Below are positions 10,527 to 20,597 of a stretch of DNA of 64,000 bases, piece by piece. The translations under genes were made by a program, and so were the position numbers. This stretch comes from Marsupella aquatica (taxonomy: Eukaryota > Marchantiophyta), in the NCBI GenBank assembly GCA_973895155.1, contig OZ316899.1, positions 6,696,001 through 6,760,000 on the forward strand, given 5' to 3'. The notes under the pieces are model-generated. The model was not told the DNA's origin. It did no database searches and saw nothing but the letters and a program-made list of their open reading frames with translations. The stretch's first letter is position 1; each line of letters begins with the position of its first letter.

Positions 10527-13500
10527 TTATTCCTGATTAAAGTACCTTTTCAACCTATCATGATGCACTCTAGTAGGGAACACCTCTCCTTCAAGAGTAG
10601 CAAGCTGAATTGACCCATTAGCATAAACCTGGTGAACAACATAAGGACCCAACCACCGAGTATGCAACTTGCCTGGAAAATGAGCATACCTACTGTCATA
10701 GAGTAATACCAGTTGTCCAGCAAGTAAAGAAGTTGGCTTCTTCAACTTCTTGTCATGATGTTGCTTCACTTGAGCTTGCTTCTTCTTCACTTGCTTGCTT
10801 GCCTCTTCCCGGATTTCCTCCAACTCCTCCAGCTGGTAAGCTCTCTCCATTAAACTCTGGTCAGCCTCCATTCTCTCCTCCACACTTACCCTCAAAGTAG
10901 GCACTTCAAACTCAACAGGTACAAGGGAGTGTTGTCCAAATACTAGGTAGAAAGGACTATGGCCGGTTGTGGTCTTGAAAGCAAGGTTGTAGGAGTACAC
11001 AGCTGAGTATAATTTGTCATCCCAATCAGTCTTGTGTGCCGCCACGGTTTTGTTCAAGATCTTGCCAATGATGCCATTAGCTCTCTCCGTTAATCCATTG
11101 GCCTTGGGGTGATAGGGGGTGGTCTTCCTATGCTTAATCAAGTAATGGTTAGTGAGCTCCTCCACAACTTCATTCAAGAAGTGAGTCCCCCTATCACTAA
11201 CCAGCTCTAGAGGTGGCCCAAATCTGGTAAAAATCTGTTGATACATGAACCTTGCTACTGTGAGAGCATTATCCTTGCTGGTTGGTCTTGCCTCTACCCA
11301 CTTAGTAGCATAATCAGTTGCAAGAAGGATGTATCGATTCCTTCTAGACCTGGTCACAGGAGTGATGGGACCTATGAAATCTATACCCCACTTCTCAAAA
11401 GGTGCAAGAGGTAAGATGGTGGTAAGAGGGTGATGCCTTGAGTGAGCTGGCTTACCTGTCCTTTGGCAAGGGTCACATCCCCTCACAAAAAGACTTACAT
11501 CCTTATGAAGTGTTGGCCACCAATACCCTGCATCAAGAATTTTCCTTGCTGTTGTTGCACTTGCATAATGGCCACCAGCCTCCTCCTCATGCATAGCTCT
11601 CATCACAATGGAGATTTCCTTCTTCTCCAAACACCTCCTTAGTCTCCCATCAACTCCTTCCTTGTGAAGGACACCCTTCACCAATAAGTAAGGTCTGATT
11701 TTTCTCAGGAAAACAGCAGCCTCCTCTTGGTTCAAATCTCTTGGTAGCCGGGTTGTGAGAAGAAATTGGATGATATCCAAATACCATGTATCTCCTCCAC
11801 TTCCCACATGAAAGAGGTCTTCATCTGGAAACTGATCATCCACCTCCTTCAAGTCCTCTTCTCCTTCAATCCTTGAGAAGAAGTCTGCATTCCCATGCTT
11901 CTTACCAGGCCTGACCCTCACCTCATAATCAAACTCTTGGAGCAACAAGATCCACCTTGCCACTCTACCAGTTACATCAGGTTTATTCACCATATACTTG
12001 AGAGCATTGTGATCAGTATGAAAGACCACCTTATAGCCCAACAAGTAGTGCCTAAACTTCTTACAAGAGTAGATGATTCCTAGAGCTTCTCTATCGGTTG
12101 GTGAGTAATTCTTTTCAGCTGGTGCCAATAGTCTACTTGCAAAGTAGATAGGGTGATCCCTATTCTGGTCATCAAGTTGACTAAGCACCACACCAATACA
12201 AAAGCCAGACACATCCACATACACATGAAATTCTCTACTCCAATCTGGTGCTATCAAGATAGGGGCTTCAACCAACCTGTTCTTCAACTCCTGAAAACTT
12301 GCTAGCCTCTCAACTGAGGGTTCAACCTCAGCCCCCTTCTTAAGCATGCTGGTTAGGGGTAAAGCTACTTTAGCAAAGTCCTTAATGAACCTTCTATAGT
12401 AGTTTAAACATCCCAAGAATCCCCTCAACTCTGTCACTGAAGTTGGAAACTTGACAGCCATCCAAACAGCAACCTTCTCTTGGTCCACTTCTATGCCCTT
12501 CTTGGATACCTTGTGGCCAAGTAGTATCCCTTCTTCCACACCAAAGAAGCACTTCCCTGGGTGAAGCTTCAAACCAACTTCCCTACATCTTTGGAAGGTC
12601 ATCCTCAAATGTTCAACATGGTCCTTCCCCCTTCCAAAAACAGCAAAGTCATCTATGAATACTTCCAAGAACTTTCTCAAGTAGTCATGAAAGATATTCA
12701 TCATCAACCTTTGGAACATACCAGGGGCATTACAAAGACCAAAAGGCATCCTCCGAAAGGCATAAATCCCCCACTCAGTAGTAAAGGCTGTCTTCAACTG
12801 GTCCTCCTTCCTTATCCAAATCTGGTTGTAACCTGAGTACCCATCTAGGAAGCTATACACTTCCCAACCAGCTACTAAATCAAGTACCATATCAGTAAAT
12901 GGAATGGGATAGTGGTCCTTCTTAGTGGCCTCATTGAGTTTCCTAAAGTCTTGGCAAACTCGGATCTTAGGCTTACCATCCAAGCCTGGTTTCTTTGGTA
13001 CTATGACAATTGGAGAAACCCACTCACTATTCAACACAGGATAGATGAAACCTGCTTCCAGCAATTTGTCTATCTCTTCCTTCACCATCAAGGAGTACTT
13101 GGGATTCATCCGATATTGCCTTTGTCTCACAGGTGAAGCTCCTAGCATCAAGTCGATTCTATGCTCACCAAGTTCAGGGTTTACACCAGTAAGATCCAAG
13201 TGACTCCAAGCAAACACATCCACATATTCACCTAGCAAATCTTGGATAGTTTTCTCTTCACCTGATCCCAGGGCATTTCCCAAGTTGAAGGTCTTGTCTT
13301 GCTGGACAGAGATGGTTCTGTACTGCTCAGCTCGAATCACCTCCATCTTGTTCCTCATTGTGGAGTCAAAAGTGCCCTCAAGTTGTGCCAACCTCATGCC
13401 TCCATAGACGGGTGCATTTTCAGCACTTAACTCCTCCTTCTCCTTGCTTGAATGCTGGTCTTCCTGAGTCTCATCCTCCTCTGAGTTTGCAGCCTTCAAT

Positions 13501-16500
13501 TGGTCCTCTAGCTCCTTTATCTTGAGCTTTAACAAGGCTAAGTGCTTAGCCTTTAAACTCTGGTCATTACTCCTTGTCTTGATCTCAACTTGGGCAGCAC
13601 CCTTGCTGGTCTGATCAACCTCCTGAGCCATTGTGATAGTGTCTTCTTGGTTGCTCTCCTTGGCTGAGGTCTCAGCCTGCTTCACCTCCTCGAGACTGGT
13701 CACTTCACTGAGACTGGGCAGAGGTGAATGGCTGGTAAGAGCCTCCTGCTCTTGCTCCTCTCCAAACACTTCTTCTTCAGTCCATTGGCTCACCATGTTC
13801 AACATGTATACCTCATCCTCATCAGATTCAGATTTGGTACTCAACTCATCGGAAAGTTCAGAATCATATTCATCCAACTCATCAGTAGTCTCTCCTTGAT
13901 GCTTGTCATGACCCCATGAAACTGAAGTGGCTGGTTTGCCAAACCTAAACTCCTTCTTGCCCCAATCAGACACTACTTTGGCTCCATATAGCCAAGGCCT
14001 CCCAATCAAGATTGGGTAAGTAGATGGCCTTGCTGGTCTCATCACCAAGTAATTCAACAAGAACTCCTGCCCCCCAATGAGAGTAGGTACTTGAGTAAGA
14101 GTCCCCACCGGTAGCACTCTTGCTCCATTTGCTAGCCTCATTGTCCTTGCTGTTGGCTGAAGTTTCTTGAAACCTAGTTGTTGGGCAGTAGCCTCAATCA
14201 TGATATTCACACCTGAGCCTCCATCAACTGGTACATACGAGAGTACACACCCATTTACTTGAACATCAATCTCAGGTGCTCCAAGGTCTTCACAAACCAT
14301 CATCACATCAGCTGGGGTACCAACCTTTGGAAGCTTCCTTCTTCTCCTTCCTACCAACATCTCCTTCAGTTGCCTCCTATACAAAGGGTTGTCTTTGATC
14401 AGCTGCCCCACTGTAGCAGTAACCAAACAATCTTTCACATCCTTCTTGATGTCATAAGAGGGTACCTTGCTGGTCTCTTTCTTCTCTTCCACCTCAGCTT
14501 TTTCCTTCAAAGCTTTAGCAACCTTCAGGTCTTTGTTGATGGCCTCTTGATGCTCCTTAGCCTCCATCTCCTCTAGTTGCCTCTTGACTTCCTCATTCAC
14601 CTTGGGATAGAAGAGCTTCGGATGGTCTCTCTTGTAGTCACTATCTTCAGCTGGTGGGACTTGAACTTCTGCTCCAACTTCAACTTCGATTGGTGACTCC
14701 GTTGAGTGCTCCTTTCTCTCCTTCCTCTTCTTCCTCTCTTCCACTCTTTCCTTCTTTCTTGTGGACCTGGTAGACACCTTGTAACACACAGCTTCCTCCT
14801 CAGGTGTCTCCATTCCTGGTAGATCTGGCTGGTTCTCCCCACCAGCAACTTGTGTCACTCCATCTTTGGCCTCCTCTTGCCACTCCATACTCAAGAAGTT
14901 CACTGTGGCTTCACCGGGAGCTTTGGCAACCGCTGGTGGTGGTGCTTCTATCCTTCCTATCATCATCTTGGCAGCAGATCCAATAGGACAGTTGGCTGTG
15001 GTATGACCCTCCCTTTTGCACACAGCACAAAGAGGATAGGGAGCTCCTTGTCCCTGCCTCCTTGGTTCGGGGCAACTGTTGGAATAGTGCCCTGGTTTTT
15101 GACAGTTCCAGCAGATCACCACGGTAGTTCTTGCCACTCCCCCAGGTCCTTGAGGTCCCATTTGATCCACCATCCTTGGTTGAAGACCAGGCATCAGTTG
15201 AGGTGCCATGGGTGGAGCTGGTCTTCCTTGCAAAGTTCTTGGGCCTCCTGAAATCTGGTACACCATCTCCGGGGCTTCTTCATAGAAGTAGTCCACCACT
15301 TCACTTGCTTGATAAACATCGTTGGACTCTTCATTGACATACTGAACTTGATTCCTCCAACCTTGACACTCTTGAGGTGTATGGCCAAAACTCTTGCACT
15401 TGACACACCATACATGGGCTCTATTCACCGGCACTTTTCTCCTATCAGGTTGCACACCAGCAAAGTGAACTGATAGGGCCTTGAGTTGGTTGGTGATCTC
15501 ACTCATCTTGTTATCCATCACCTTCTTCTCCTTGGTTGCTGGTGTAGAACCTTCCACCAAGTTGAAGGTTGCAGATTTGTGGTGCTTACCACCTGGCTTC
15601 TTCTTGCTGGCTCTCCTCTTCTGGTCGCTTTTTCTCTTTGCCTTCTTCTTCTTCTTCTTCTTCTTCTCGGAGTCCTCCTCAGAATCAGATTCTGAATCAG
15701 AACTGGAACTACTCTCCTCAGATTCCGACTCAGAAGTATCCTCAACTGAACTACTTGATTCACTTGAGCTAGAAGAAGAATCACTATAAGCAAATCGCTT
15801 CTTCTTTCTCCTACTCTTGGAACTAGAGATCTCAGCACTCCTATAAGACTGAGCCGCCTCAATGGCCTCATCCAACGTATTAGGGTGAGATTGCCTTACT
15901 GAGACACCCATCTTCCTGGGTAGGCTTGCCACAAACCAAGCCAACAACATGGAGTCTACTGGTCTGGGGTCAAGCTTGGTAGCTAACCTTTGAAACCTTT
16001 GCAGAAACCTCCTTACTGACTCCTTGGATCCCATTCTGATCTCTCCCATCTTGATCAGAGCTTCCGATTCTTCTCCCACCTTCCTAAACTCCTGCAAGAA
16101 TGCTAGCTTGAAGGCATCCCAATCATTCTTGATGGCATTTGATAGGCTATTGAACCAAGGTCTTGCTTCTCCTCTCAAGACCCCCGCCAAAGTGGTCAAC
16201 TTAATATCAAACTCTCCATTGGCTTGGGCTGTCCCAATGAAGTCCTCCAACCAACCATCAGGATCCTCCTTGGGCTTGCCATGGAATGTCTTGTACTGAA
16301 ATCTTGCTCTTTGAGTCACCACCATGGTTGCTTCTTGATCTTCACTTGTGTTGGTAGTGGAAGAAGATGTATCACTCCACCCTACACCAGGTTCCGCTTC
16401 AGCTTGCAAATGAATGTCCACCCAATCTGGTTGCTCCAACTGGTCACCAAAGTTGAAACTAAGAGAGGCTTCTTTTAGTGCTTGACTCCTTGTAGTGGGC

Positions 16501-16502
16501 AT
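10527..16502 (-). CDS. gag-pol polyprotein of element 2 (1991 aa, intact)
   Basis: I chose the first ATG (16502; protein starts MPTTRSQALKE). The frame stays open further upstream, but without an ATG. Approximate domains are: capsid-like gag 60-200; a Ser/Asp/Glu-rich then poly-Lys tract 235-300; CCHC knuckles at 365 (CVKCKSFGHTPQEC), 464 (CWNCQKPGHYSNSC) and 492 (CAVCKREGHTTANC); aspartic protease with DGGSGVNIM at 760; RT 1110-1300 with FIDDF at 1284; RNase H 1420-1510 (VYVDVSG, HTDHNAL); integrase zinc finger near 1638 (HEEEAGGH, CDPC); and integrase core 1705-1840 with WGIDFIGP, VSDRGTHF and NGLTERAN supplying D, D and E. All catalytic residues that I can place are present. The protease has D-G-G rather than the usual D-S/T-G. 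It packages and copies the element RNA and inserts the cDNA. Confidence 0.95.
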   Translation of the reverse strand: MPTTRSQALKEASLSFNFGDQLEQPDWVDIHLQAEAEPGVGWSDTSSSTTNTSEDQEATMVVTQRARFQYKTFHGKPKEDPDGWLEDFIGTAQANGEFDIKLTTLAGVLRGEARPWFNSLSNAIKNDWDAFKLAFLQEFRKVGEESEALIKMGEIRMGSKESVRRFLQRFQRLATKLDPRPVDSMLLAWFVASLPRKMGVSVRQSHPNTLDEAIEAAQSYRSAEISSSKSRRKKKRFAYSDSSSSSSESSSSVEDTSESESEESSSSSDSESDSEEDSEKKKKKKKKAKRKSDQKRRASKKKPGGKHHKSATFNLVEGSTPATKEKKVMDNKMSEITNQLKALSVHFAGVQPDRRKVPVNRAHVWCVKCKSFGHTPQECQGWRNQVQYVNEESNDVYQASEVVDYFYEEAPEMVYQISGGPRTLQGRPAPPMAPQLMPGLQPRMVDQMGPQGPGGVARTTVVICWNCQKPGHYSNSCPEPRRQGQGAPYPLCAVCKREGHTTANCPIGSAAKMMIGRIEAPPPAVAKAPGEATVNFLSMEWQEEAKDGVTQVAGGENQPDLPGMETPEEEAVCYKVSTRSTRKKERVEERKKRKERKEHSTESPIEVEVGAEVQVPPAEDSDYKRDHPKLFYPKVNEEVKRQLEEMEAKEHQEAINKDLKVAKALKEKAEVEEKKETSKVPSYDIKKDVKDCLVTATVGQLIKDNPLYRRQLKEMLVGRRRRKLPKVGTPADVMMVCEDLGAPEIDVQVNGCVLSYVPVDGGSGVNIMIEATAQQLGFKKLQPTARTMRLANGARVLPVGTLTQVPTLIGGQEFLLNYLVMRPARPSTYPILIGRPWLYGAKVVSDWGKKEFRFGKPATSVSWGHDKHQGETTDELDEYDSELSDELSTKSESDEDEVYMLNMVSQWTEEEVFGEEQEQEALTSHSPLPSLSEVTSLEEVKQAETSAKESNQEDTITMAQEVDQTSKGAAQVEIKTRSNDQSLKAKHLALLKLKIKELEDQLKAANSEEDETQEDQHSSKEKEELSAENAPVYGGMRLAQLEGTFDSTMRNKMEVIRAEQYRTISVQQDKTFNLGNALGSGEEKTIQDLLGEYVDVFAWSHLDLTGVNPELGEHRIDLMLGASPVRQRQYRMNPKYSLMVKEEIDKLLEAGFIYPVLNSEWVSPIVIVPKKPGLDGKPKIRVCQDFRKLNEATKKDHYPIPFTDMVLDLVAGWEVYSFLDGYSGYNQIWIRKEDQLKTAFTTEWGIYAFRRMPFGLCNAPGMFQRLMMNIFHDYLRKFLEVFIDDFAVFGRGKDHVEHLRMTFQRCREVGLKLHPGKCFFGVEEGILLGHKVSKKGIEVDQEKVAVWMAVKFPTSVTELRGFLGCLNYYRRFIKDFAKVALPLTSMLKKGAEVEPSVERLASFQELKNRLVEAPILIAPDWSREFHVYVDVSGFCIGVVLSQLDDQNRDHPIYFASRLLAPAEKNYSPTDREALGIIYSCKKFRHYLLGYKVVFHTDHNALKYMVNKPDVTGRVARWILLLQEFDYEVRVRPGKKHGNADFFSRIEGEEDLKEVDDQFPDEDLFHVGSGGDTWYLDIIQFLLTTRLPRDLNQEEAAVFLRKIRPYLLVKGVLHKEGVDGRLRRCLEKKEISIVMRAMHEEEAGGHYASATTARKILDAGYWWPTLHKDVSLFVRGCDPCQRTGKPAHSRHHPLTTILPLAPFEKWGIDFIGPITPVTRSRRNRYILLATDYATKWVEARPTSKDNALTVARFMYQQIFTRFGPPLELVSDRGTHFLNEVVEELTNHYLIKHRKTTPYHPKANGLTERANGIIGKILNKTVAAHKTDWDDKLYSAVYSYNLAFKTTTGHSPFYLVFGQHSLVPVEFEVPTLRVSVEERMEADQSLMERAYQLEELEEIREEASKQVKKKQAQVKQHHDKKLKKPTSLLAGQLVLLYDSRYAHFPGKLHTRWLGPYVVHQVYANGSIQLATLEGEVFPTRVHHDRLKRYFNQE

Positions 16503-16609
16503 GCCACTCACAATCACCTTCTTATCTCCCTTCTTCTCTTGAACAGCAAACCTGCAAACACACCTCCAAGTCTTGTGGCTCCACTCCAACAAAAACTGTA
16601 AAGAGTTGT

Positions 16610-16626
16610 CCCCGGCAGCGGCGCCA
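16610..16626 (-). other. Primer binding site of element 2 (tRNA-Asp type)
   Basis: The minus strand reads TGGCGCCGCTGCCGGGG, about 20 nt inside the 5' LTR. It resembles the TGGCGCCGTTGCCGGGG site, complementary to the tRNA-Asp 3' end, that is typical of Tat/Athila elements. The match to a particular tRNA of this species is inferred. Confidence 0.75.
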
Positions 16627-16646
16627 AAAACAAGGGTGGGACTCTA

Positions 16647-19600
16647 TGTCAAACACTTGCCAAGGAGCTTAAGCGGCTTTTCTCCCCAAAAGACTACCTA
16701 ATACCTGCTCCATGTCATACCAGGGTCACAAAGGATTGACAAAACTTCTGAAGTGTGCTTACAATGTCCAATCACTCCATACATAAGTAGTTTCAACTCT
16801 CCACTTCTAGAGAGGTAGTCCCCTTGACTACTTTTGTACTCACCCCTTCCCCTCTCCTCTACTCCAAGGATCAGCAAGGGGGATCTCCGCTCCAAGCTGT
16901 CACCTTAGAGTAGATTCTCACACAAACACCCAAGAACCCAAAGTACTTTCCTCTTCAAGCTTAAGTCTCCTCAAGACCCTCAAAGTAGTGTTACCCCTCA
17001 ACCTTGCCCCCCTGGCCTTGGTTTGGGTCCACACATCCCCTTTGAGCCCTAGAGAAGGCTCCTCTATCTAAGGACTCTTCCTCTTGTTCTTACTTCTTGT
17101 TAACACCACACACCAAGCAAAGTACTTTCCACCCTCAAGCTATAATCCTCTCTAAGTCTCAAAGTAATGCTATACCTTAACCTTGCCTCCTTGGCCTTGG
17201 TTTTGTACTAGCACATCCCCTTCAAGCTTAGACCAAGATTATACCATAGCATGGACTCTTCTCTTGCTCTCATATACTTCAAATGCACTCACACTTAATG
17301 GTCACAATGAAGATTGGTAAGTCTCCTTTTATTGCATCACCTTTACAACAAAAGTTCACTACACATTCTCCCCACTAAGCATGGACCACCTCTCCTTTCT
17401 CAAGCTTAGCCCTACCTTGGCAAGGTAGAGATTTCACTTAAGAGATGAGACTCCCGGTCCCTAACAAATGAAAACTTCCTCCTTATATACTATCTCCTTC
17501 CACATCACACCAAGCTTGACCTGGGGTCCAACTATACCTCCCCCAAGTCCTCCTAACACACAAAGTCCAACTCTATAGTTCATAGCCCACCCTACTACTT
17601 GCTATTTTGCCTCCTTCCAAGCCCTGGAATATGCCACACATGAGTGGTATGCTTTGACTTCCAAACCTACTCCCACTTATGGTCCTCCTCACCAGCTTAC
17701 CAACCCACTTGAAAGCTCGCAAAAAGAGTGAGTGAGTCTCAAGTTGTGCCTAGTCAAAGTTGGCCTTATTTTACTTGTAACCCCTTTACTACCCTAAGTA
17801 AACTACCCCCTATATTTACTTTTCTTAACTTGATGGCCTTACACCTTTGGCCAAAGGTAAGTACCCTTCTCTAGAGCCTAACTCAAGTGGTATGGGTGCA
17901 AGAAAGGTCAGCCCCTAAATCTGGTATTCATTCCCCTATGCCGACTTTGGTTTGCAAGTTGTCGGGACTCCCTCGTGGCCTCGGTTAAAAATATATTTGA
18001 GTGATTACTTTTCTGGGGTTCCACCTTCACCAGGGGGTGCCTTATCTTCCCCTAACTCAGCACAAAAAAATTTGGGCCCCAACGGATACCTCTAGCCAAA
18101 GTTATGCCCATTCTCCCAAGGCCTGTTTTTGGTGTAAAGCGGGTGTAAGCGGCGGCCCGATTACACTTACCTTACATGCCCCTTATGGGGATTCCACGTG
18201 TCATGAGGGGAGAGCACTCTCATTATACTCATGTTTCTTATGAAGAAATTGTAAGGACAGCAATGTTTGCAGCCATTTCTCTCTCGTGAATTCAATCTAA
18301 AACCACAGCATTCTCTATTGGATTCTTTCTTGTGCAGCAGTCCAGCTGATCAGCCGCCAGCCCCTCAATTTCACAGCCACCATAGTTCACAGCCAGCCTA
18401 GTCAATTTCGCAGCTAGCCCACCTCTTCAATTTTGCCGCTAGCAACACAGTCAATTTCGCAGCTAGCAGCACAGTCACATCAGCGCATTTACAGCACAAC
18501 AACAGCAGATTTGAAGCACAGCAGCAGCAACCATAGCTTGATTCCTTCTCAGTCAAGCAGGTCTCTCTTCTCAATTTCGTAGCTGCCCACCTTTGCAATT
18601 TCGCAGCTAGCAGCAGCATCATTCAATTCAGCAGCATCAAGGCAGCAGCCAGCCAATTCTCATGAGCATCTCGTGCCTGATTAGTAGGAGCACCTCTAAT
18701 CTAGTGTGCAGCTGTCATAGCAGCAAGCAGCCTTCCCAATTCAAAGCCAGCAGCGATCCTAATTTGCAGCCATAGCTCTTTTCCTTCTCAGCAGCCATAG
18801 CTTCTTCAATCAGCAACAGCCCTTGCTTCTTCAATCAGCAGCAGCCATTTCAATTCAGCCGCCCTTCCTTCAATTCAGCCGCCCTTGTGCTCAATTGATT
18901 CCTCAAGTAATCATGCAGCACCTTTGGACAGCCTCCCGGTGCTTGACGTCCTCACCAGCCTCGTGCTTGCTCCTCCTTGCCTCGTGCTCGCCGCGTGATC
19001 GCCGCCCACGCGGTTTACACTTAGAAAAAAATACATTTTTTTTTGGAAAAACAGCATTTTGGGGCGATTTTGGACCCCCCTCCAAAACTCACACATAAGT
19101 CCAAAAGGACTTCTGAGTAGCTCCACTGATTCTATGGACATAGGACTATGTCCGGGTTTACTAAGATATAAACAAAACCCTATAACAACTTTTCTAAAAT
19201 TAGGCAAAGAGGGTCAAGTCTTTATGTCTTCCAAAATTCTTCTCAACTTTGAGATGCTCCCAAAAAGTAACCAAGTGTGACAAAGTTGTCCCACAAGTTT
19301 CTAGGGATAGAGGGGACCATACTTAACCCACTTCCAAACTTGGAACCCCTACATTTACCCATCAGCTATTTTTCCCGGGACCCGCTATTTGGTAACTTTG
19401 ATTTTTGCCAAAATACTTATAACTCCTAGGTTAAGACCCCACTTGACTTCATACTTTTTCAGGGTTCCCTAGGGACCTCCCAGCACCCATGGGAGAAATA
19501 TCAGCCAAAAATAAGATGTCCGGTGTCGGGTCATTTTTCGGTCCCGACTTAGTCGCCTATTATAACTAAGGACGGAACTAGTTTCCTGCCCCTCCTATAG

Positions 19601-19790
19601 TAACTTGCTTACCCCTAGATAACTTTGCATAACTAAAATTCCCTCTTACCTCTACTAAGCTTCCCTTCTTACTTAAGTGCCCTAAACCTAGCTACTCTGA
19701 TAGCACTAAAACTTTTTCCCTAACTATTTCCTCTTCTAAACGAAAGAATGTCATGTTTCTCTACACTAGCTGACACTGAGCCATCCCACA
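16647..19790 (-). repeat. 5' LTR of element 2
   Basis: It is the right copy of the 3144-bp LTR and is followed outward by the target duplication GTTCG. Its constant 9304-bp offset from the left copy at both ends shows no net indel between them. In this orientation it holds the promoter of the element. I did not identify a convincing TATA position. Confidence 0.95.
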
Positions 19791-19847
19791 GTTCGGCCTA
19801 GGAGCCACATATGGATTTTGAATGATTTGTGGATACATTTCACCTAG
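19791..19847 (-). pseudogene. gag sliver of element 1 between element 2 and the copia element
   Basis: Read leftward it encodes about 18 residues including GEMYPQIIQNPYVAPRP, continuous in frame with the zinc-knuckle piece that ends at 7342 once element 2 is removed. It is the only host sequence left between two independent insertions. Confidence 0.7.
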
Positions 19848-20016
19848 TATTCAGGGACATAGATCTCATGCGCCAACAAACTCACTACCATCTATTCCAT
19901 ATGGGAGTATGGGGGCTCCCTATATAGTACATGGCGTGGTGGTTATGTAACCACCTCTTGTCCCTATTCACTAGGGTAAGTCTAGTTTACCGGGGTTAGG
20001 TTTATCACTTATAACA
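19848..20016 (-). repeat. 3' LTR of the copia element
   Basis: It is 169 bp. On the minus strand it starts TGTTATAAGTG right after the purine tract and ends GAATA. It differs from its partner by one extra G and a few substitutions. It is very short for a plant LTR, and it ends in TA rather than CA. Confidence 0.88.
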
Positions 20017-20026
20017 CTCCCCCTTG
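20017..20026 (-). other. Polypurine tract of the copia element
   Basis: The minus strand reads CAAGGGGGAG directly before the LTR start TGTTATAAG. This fixes that LTR border. Confidence 0.8.
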
Positions 20027-20597
20027 GTTGGGTGATGAGTGTGTTACATCCAACCATATGATGGGGAAAGCTAACCCTATGGTCTATAGTCTGGCCCAAT
20101 GTAGTATGGTCTCATTAAAACCATGCTTCCATCATGGAAAGAGTGCCACTACTATAACATAGGTTTGGGTCCAGTTATTGAATGTAAGTCCTTATAGTGT
20201 GCAAAAAGGGTGCATAAGGGAAATTAAAGGGTGTAATCTCTAGGTATGTGTCCGTTAATGTGTCTAAAGACGCGTGGTCTGTGTTTATGTTTAAGGAGCT
20301 GTTTACGCTCCTACCCTAATCCTGCGGGCCATGGGTCGGACGCCTCCAATCATCGGTCTGTTGCCTTGGTGGGCTGCTGACATCGTTTGAATCTTCGTTC
20401 GTTTGGTAGTCGGTGCGGCCATGTCGGGAGGTCGTCATTTGTGTGTTGAGATTGGTCAAAGTCTCATCGGTTCTGCGTGATTCTCGATGGTTCGGGGTGG
20501 CAGATTGGGGGTAGCATGTAATGTTGGAGCTCCCGTTGTATCAGTTTGATCGGCAGTAATGGGTGTGCAGTTTGGGTAAGTTCCTCGATGGCCTGCA
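20027..20597 (-). other. 3' untranslated part of the copia element
   Basis: About 570 bp lie between the end of RNase H and the polypurine tract. I see no coding potential or structured element in it. Confidence 0.5.

Larger units (their letters stand above)
7343..19790 (-). mobile_element. Element 2: full-length, apparently intact Ty3/gypsy (OTA-type) retrotransposon
   Basis: This 12,448-bp element has identical-length 3144-bp LTRs (7343-10486 and 16647-19790), TG/CA termini and a perfect 5-bp target duplication GTTCG (7338-7342 and 19791-19795). It has a primer binding site, a polypurine tract and one uninterrupted gag-pol frame. The LTRs differ at only one base that I noticed (C at 9082, T at 18386), so insertion was recent. 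The domain order gag-PR-RT-RH-IN with no chromodomain, and a primer site matching the tRNA-Asp type used by Tat/Athila elements, support an OTA-branch assignment. Confidence 0.95.

Noticed and set aside
13633-13919. Plus-strand ORFs antisense to the element 2 gag-pol (also near 11442, 14850, 15481)
   Set aside because: They are shadows of the long intact minus-strand frame. Their Ser- and Phe-rich composition is the reverse complement of Glu/Lys/Asp codons, and they have no independent motifs.
7343-19790. The 3.1-kb exact direct repeat as a segmental duplication
   Set aside because: The TG...CA ends, target duplication, primer site and purine tract show that the copies are the LTRs of one retrotransposon.
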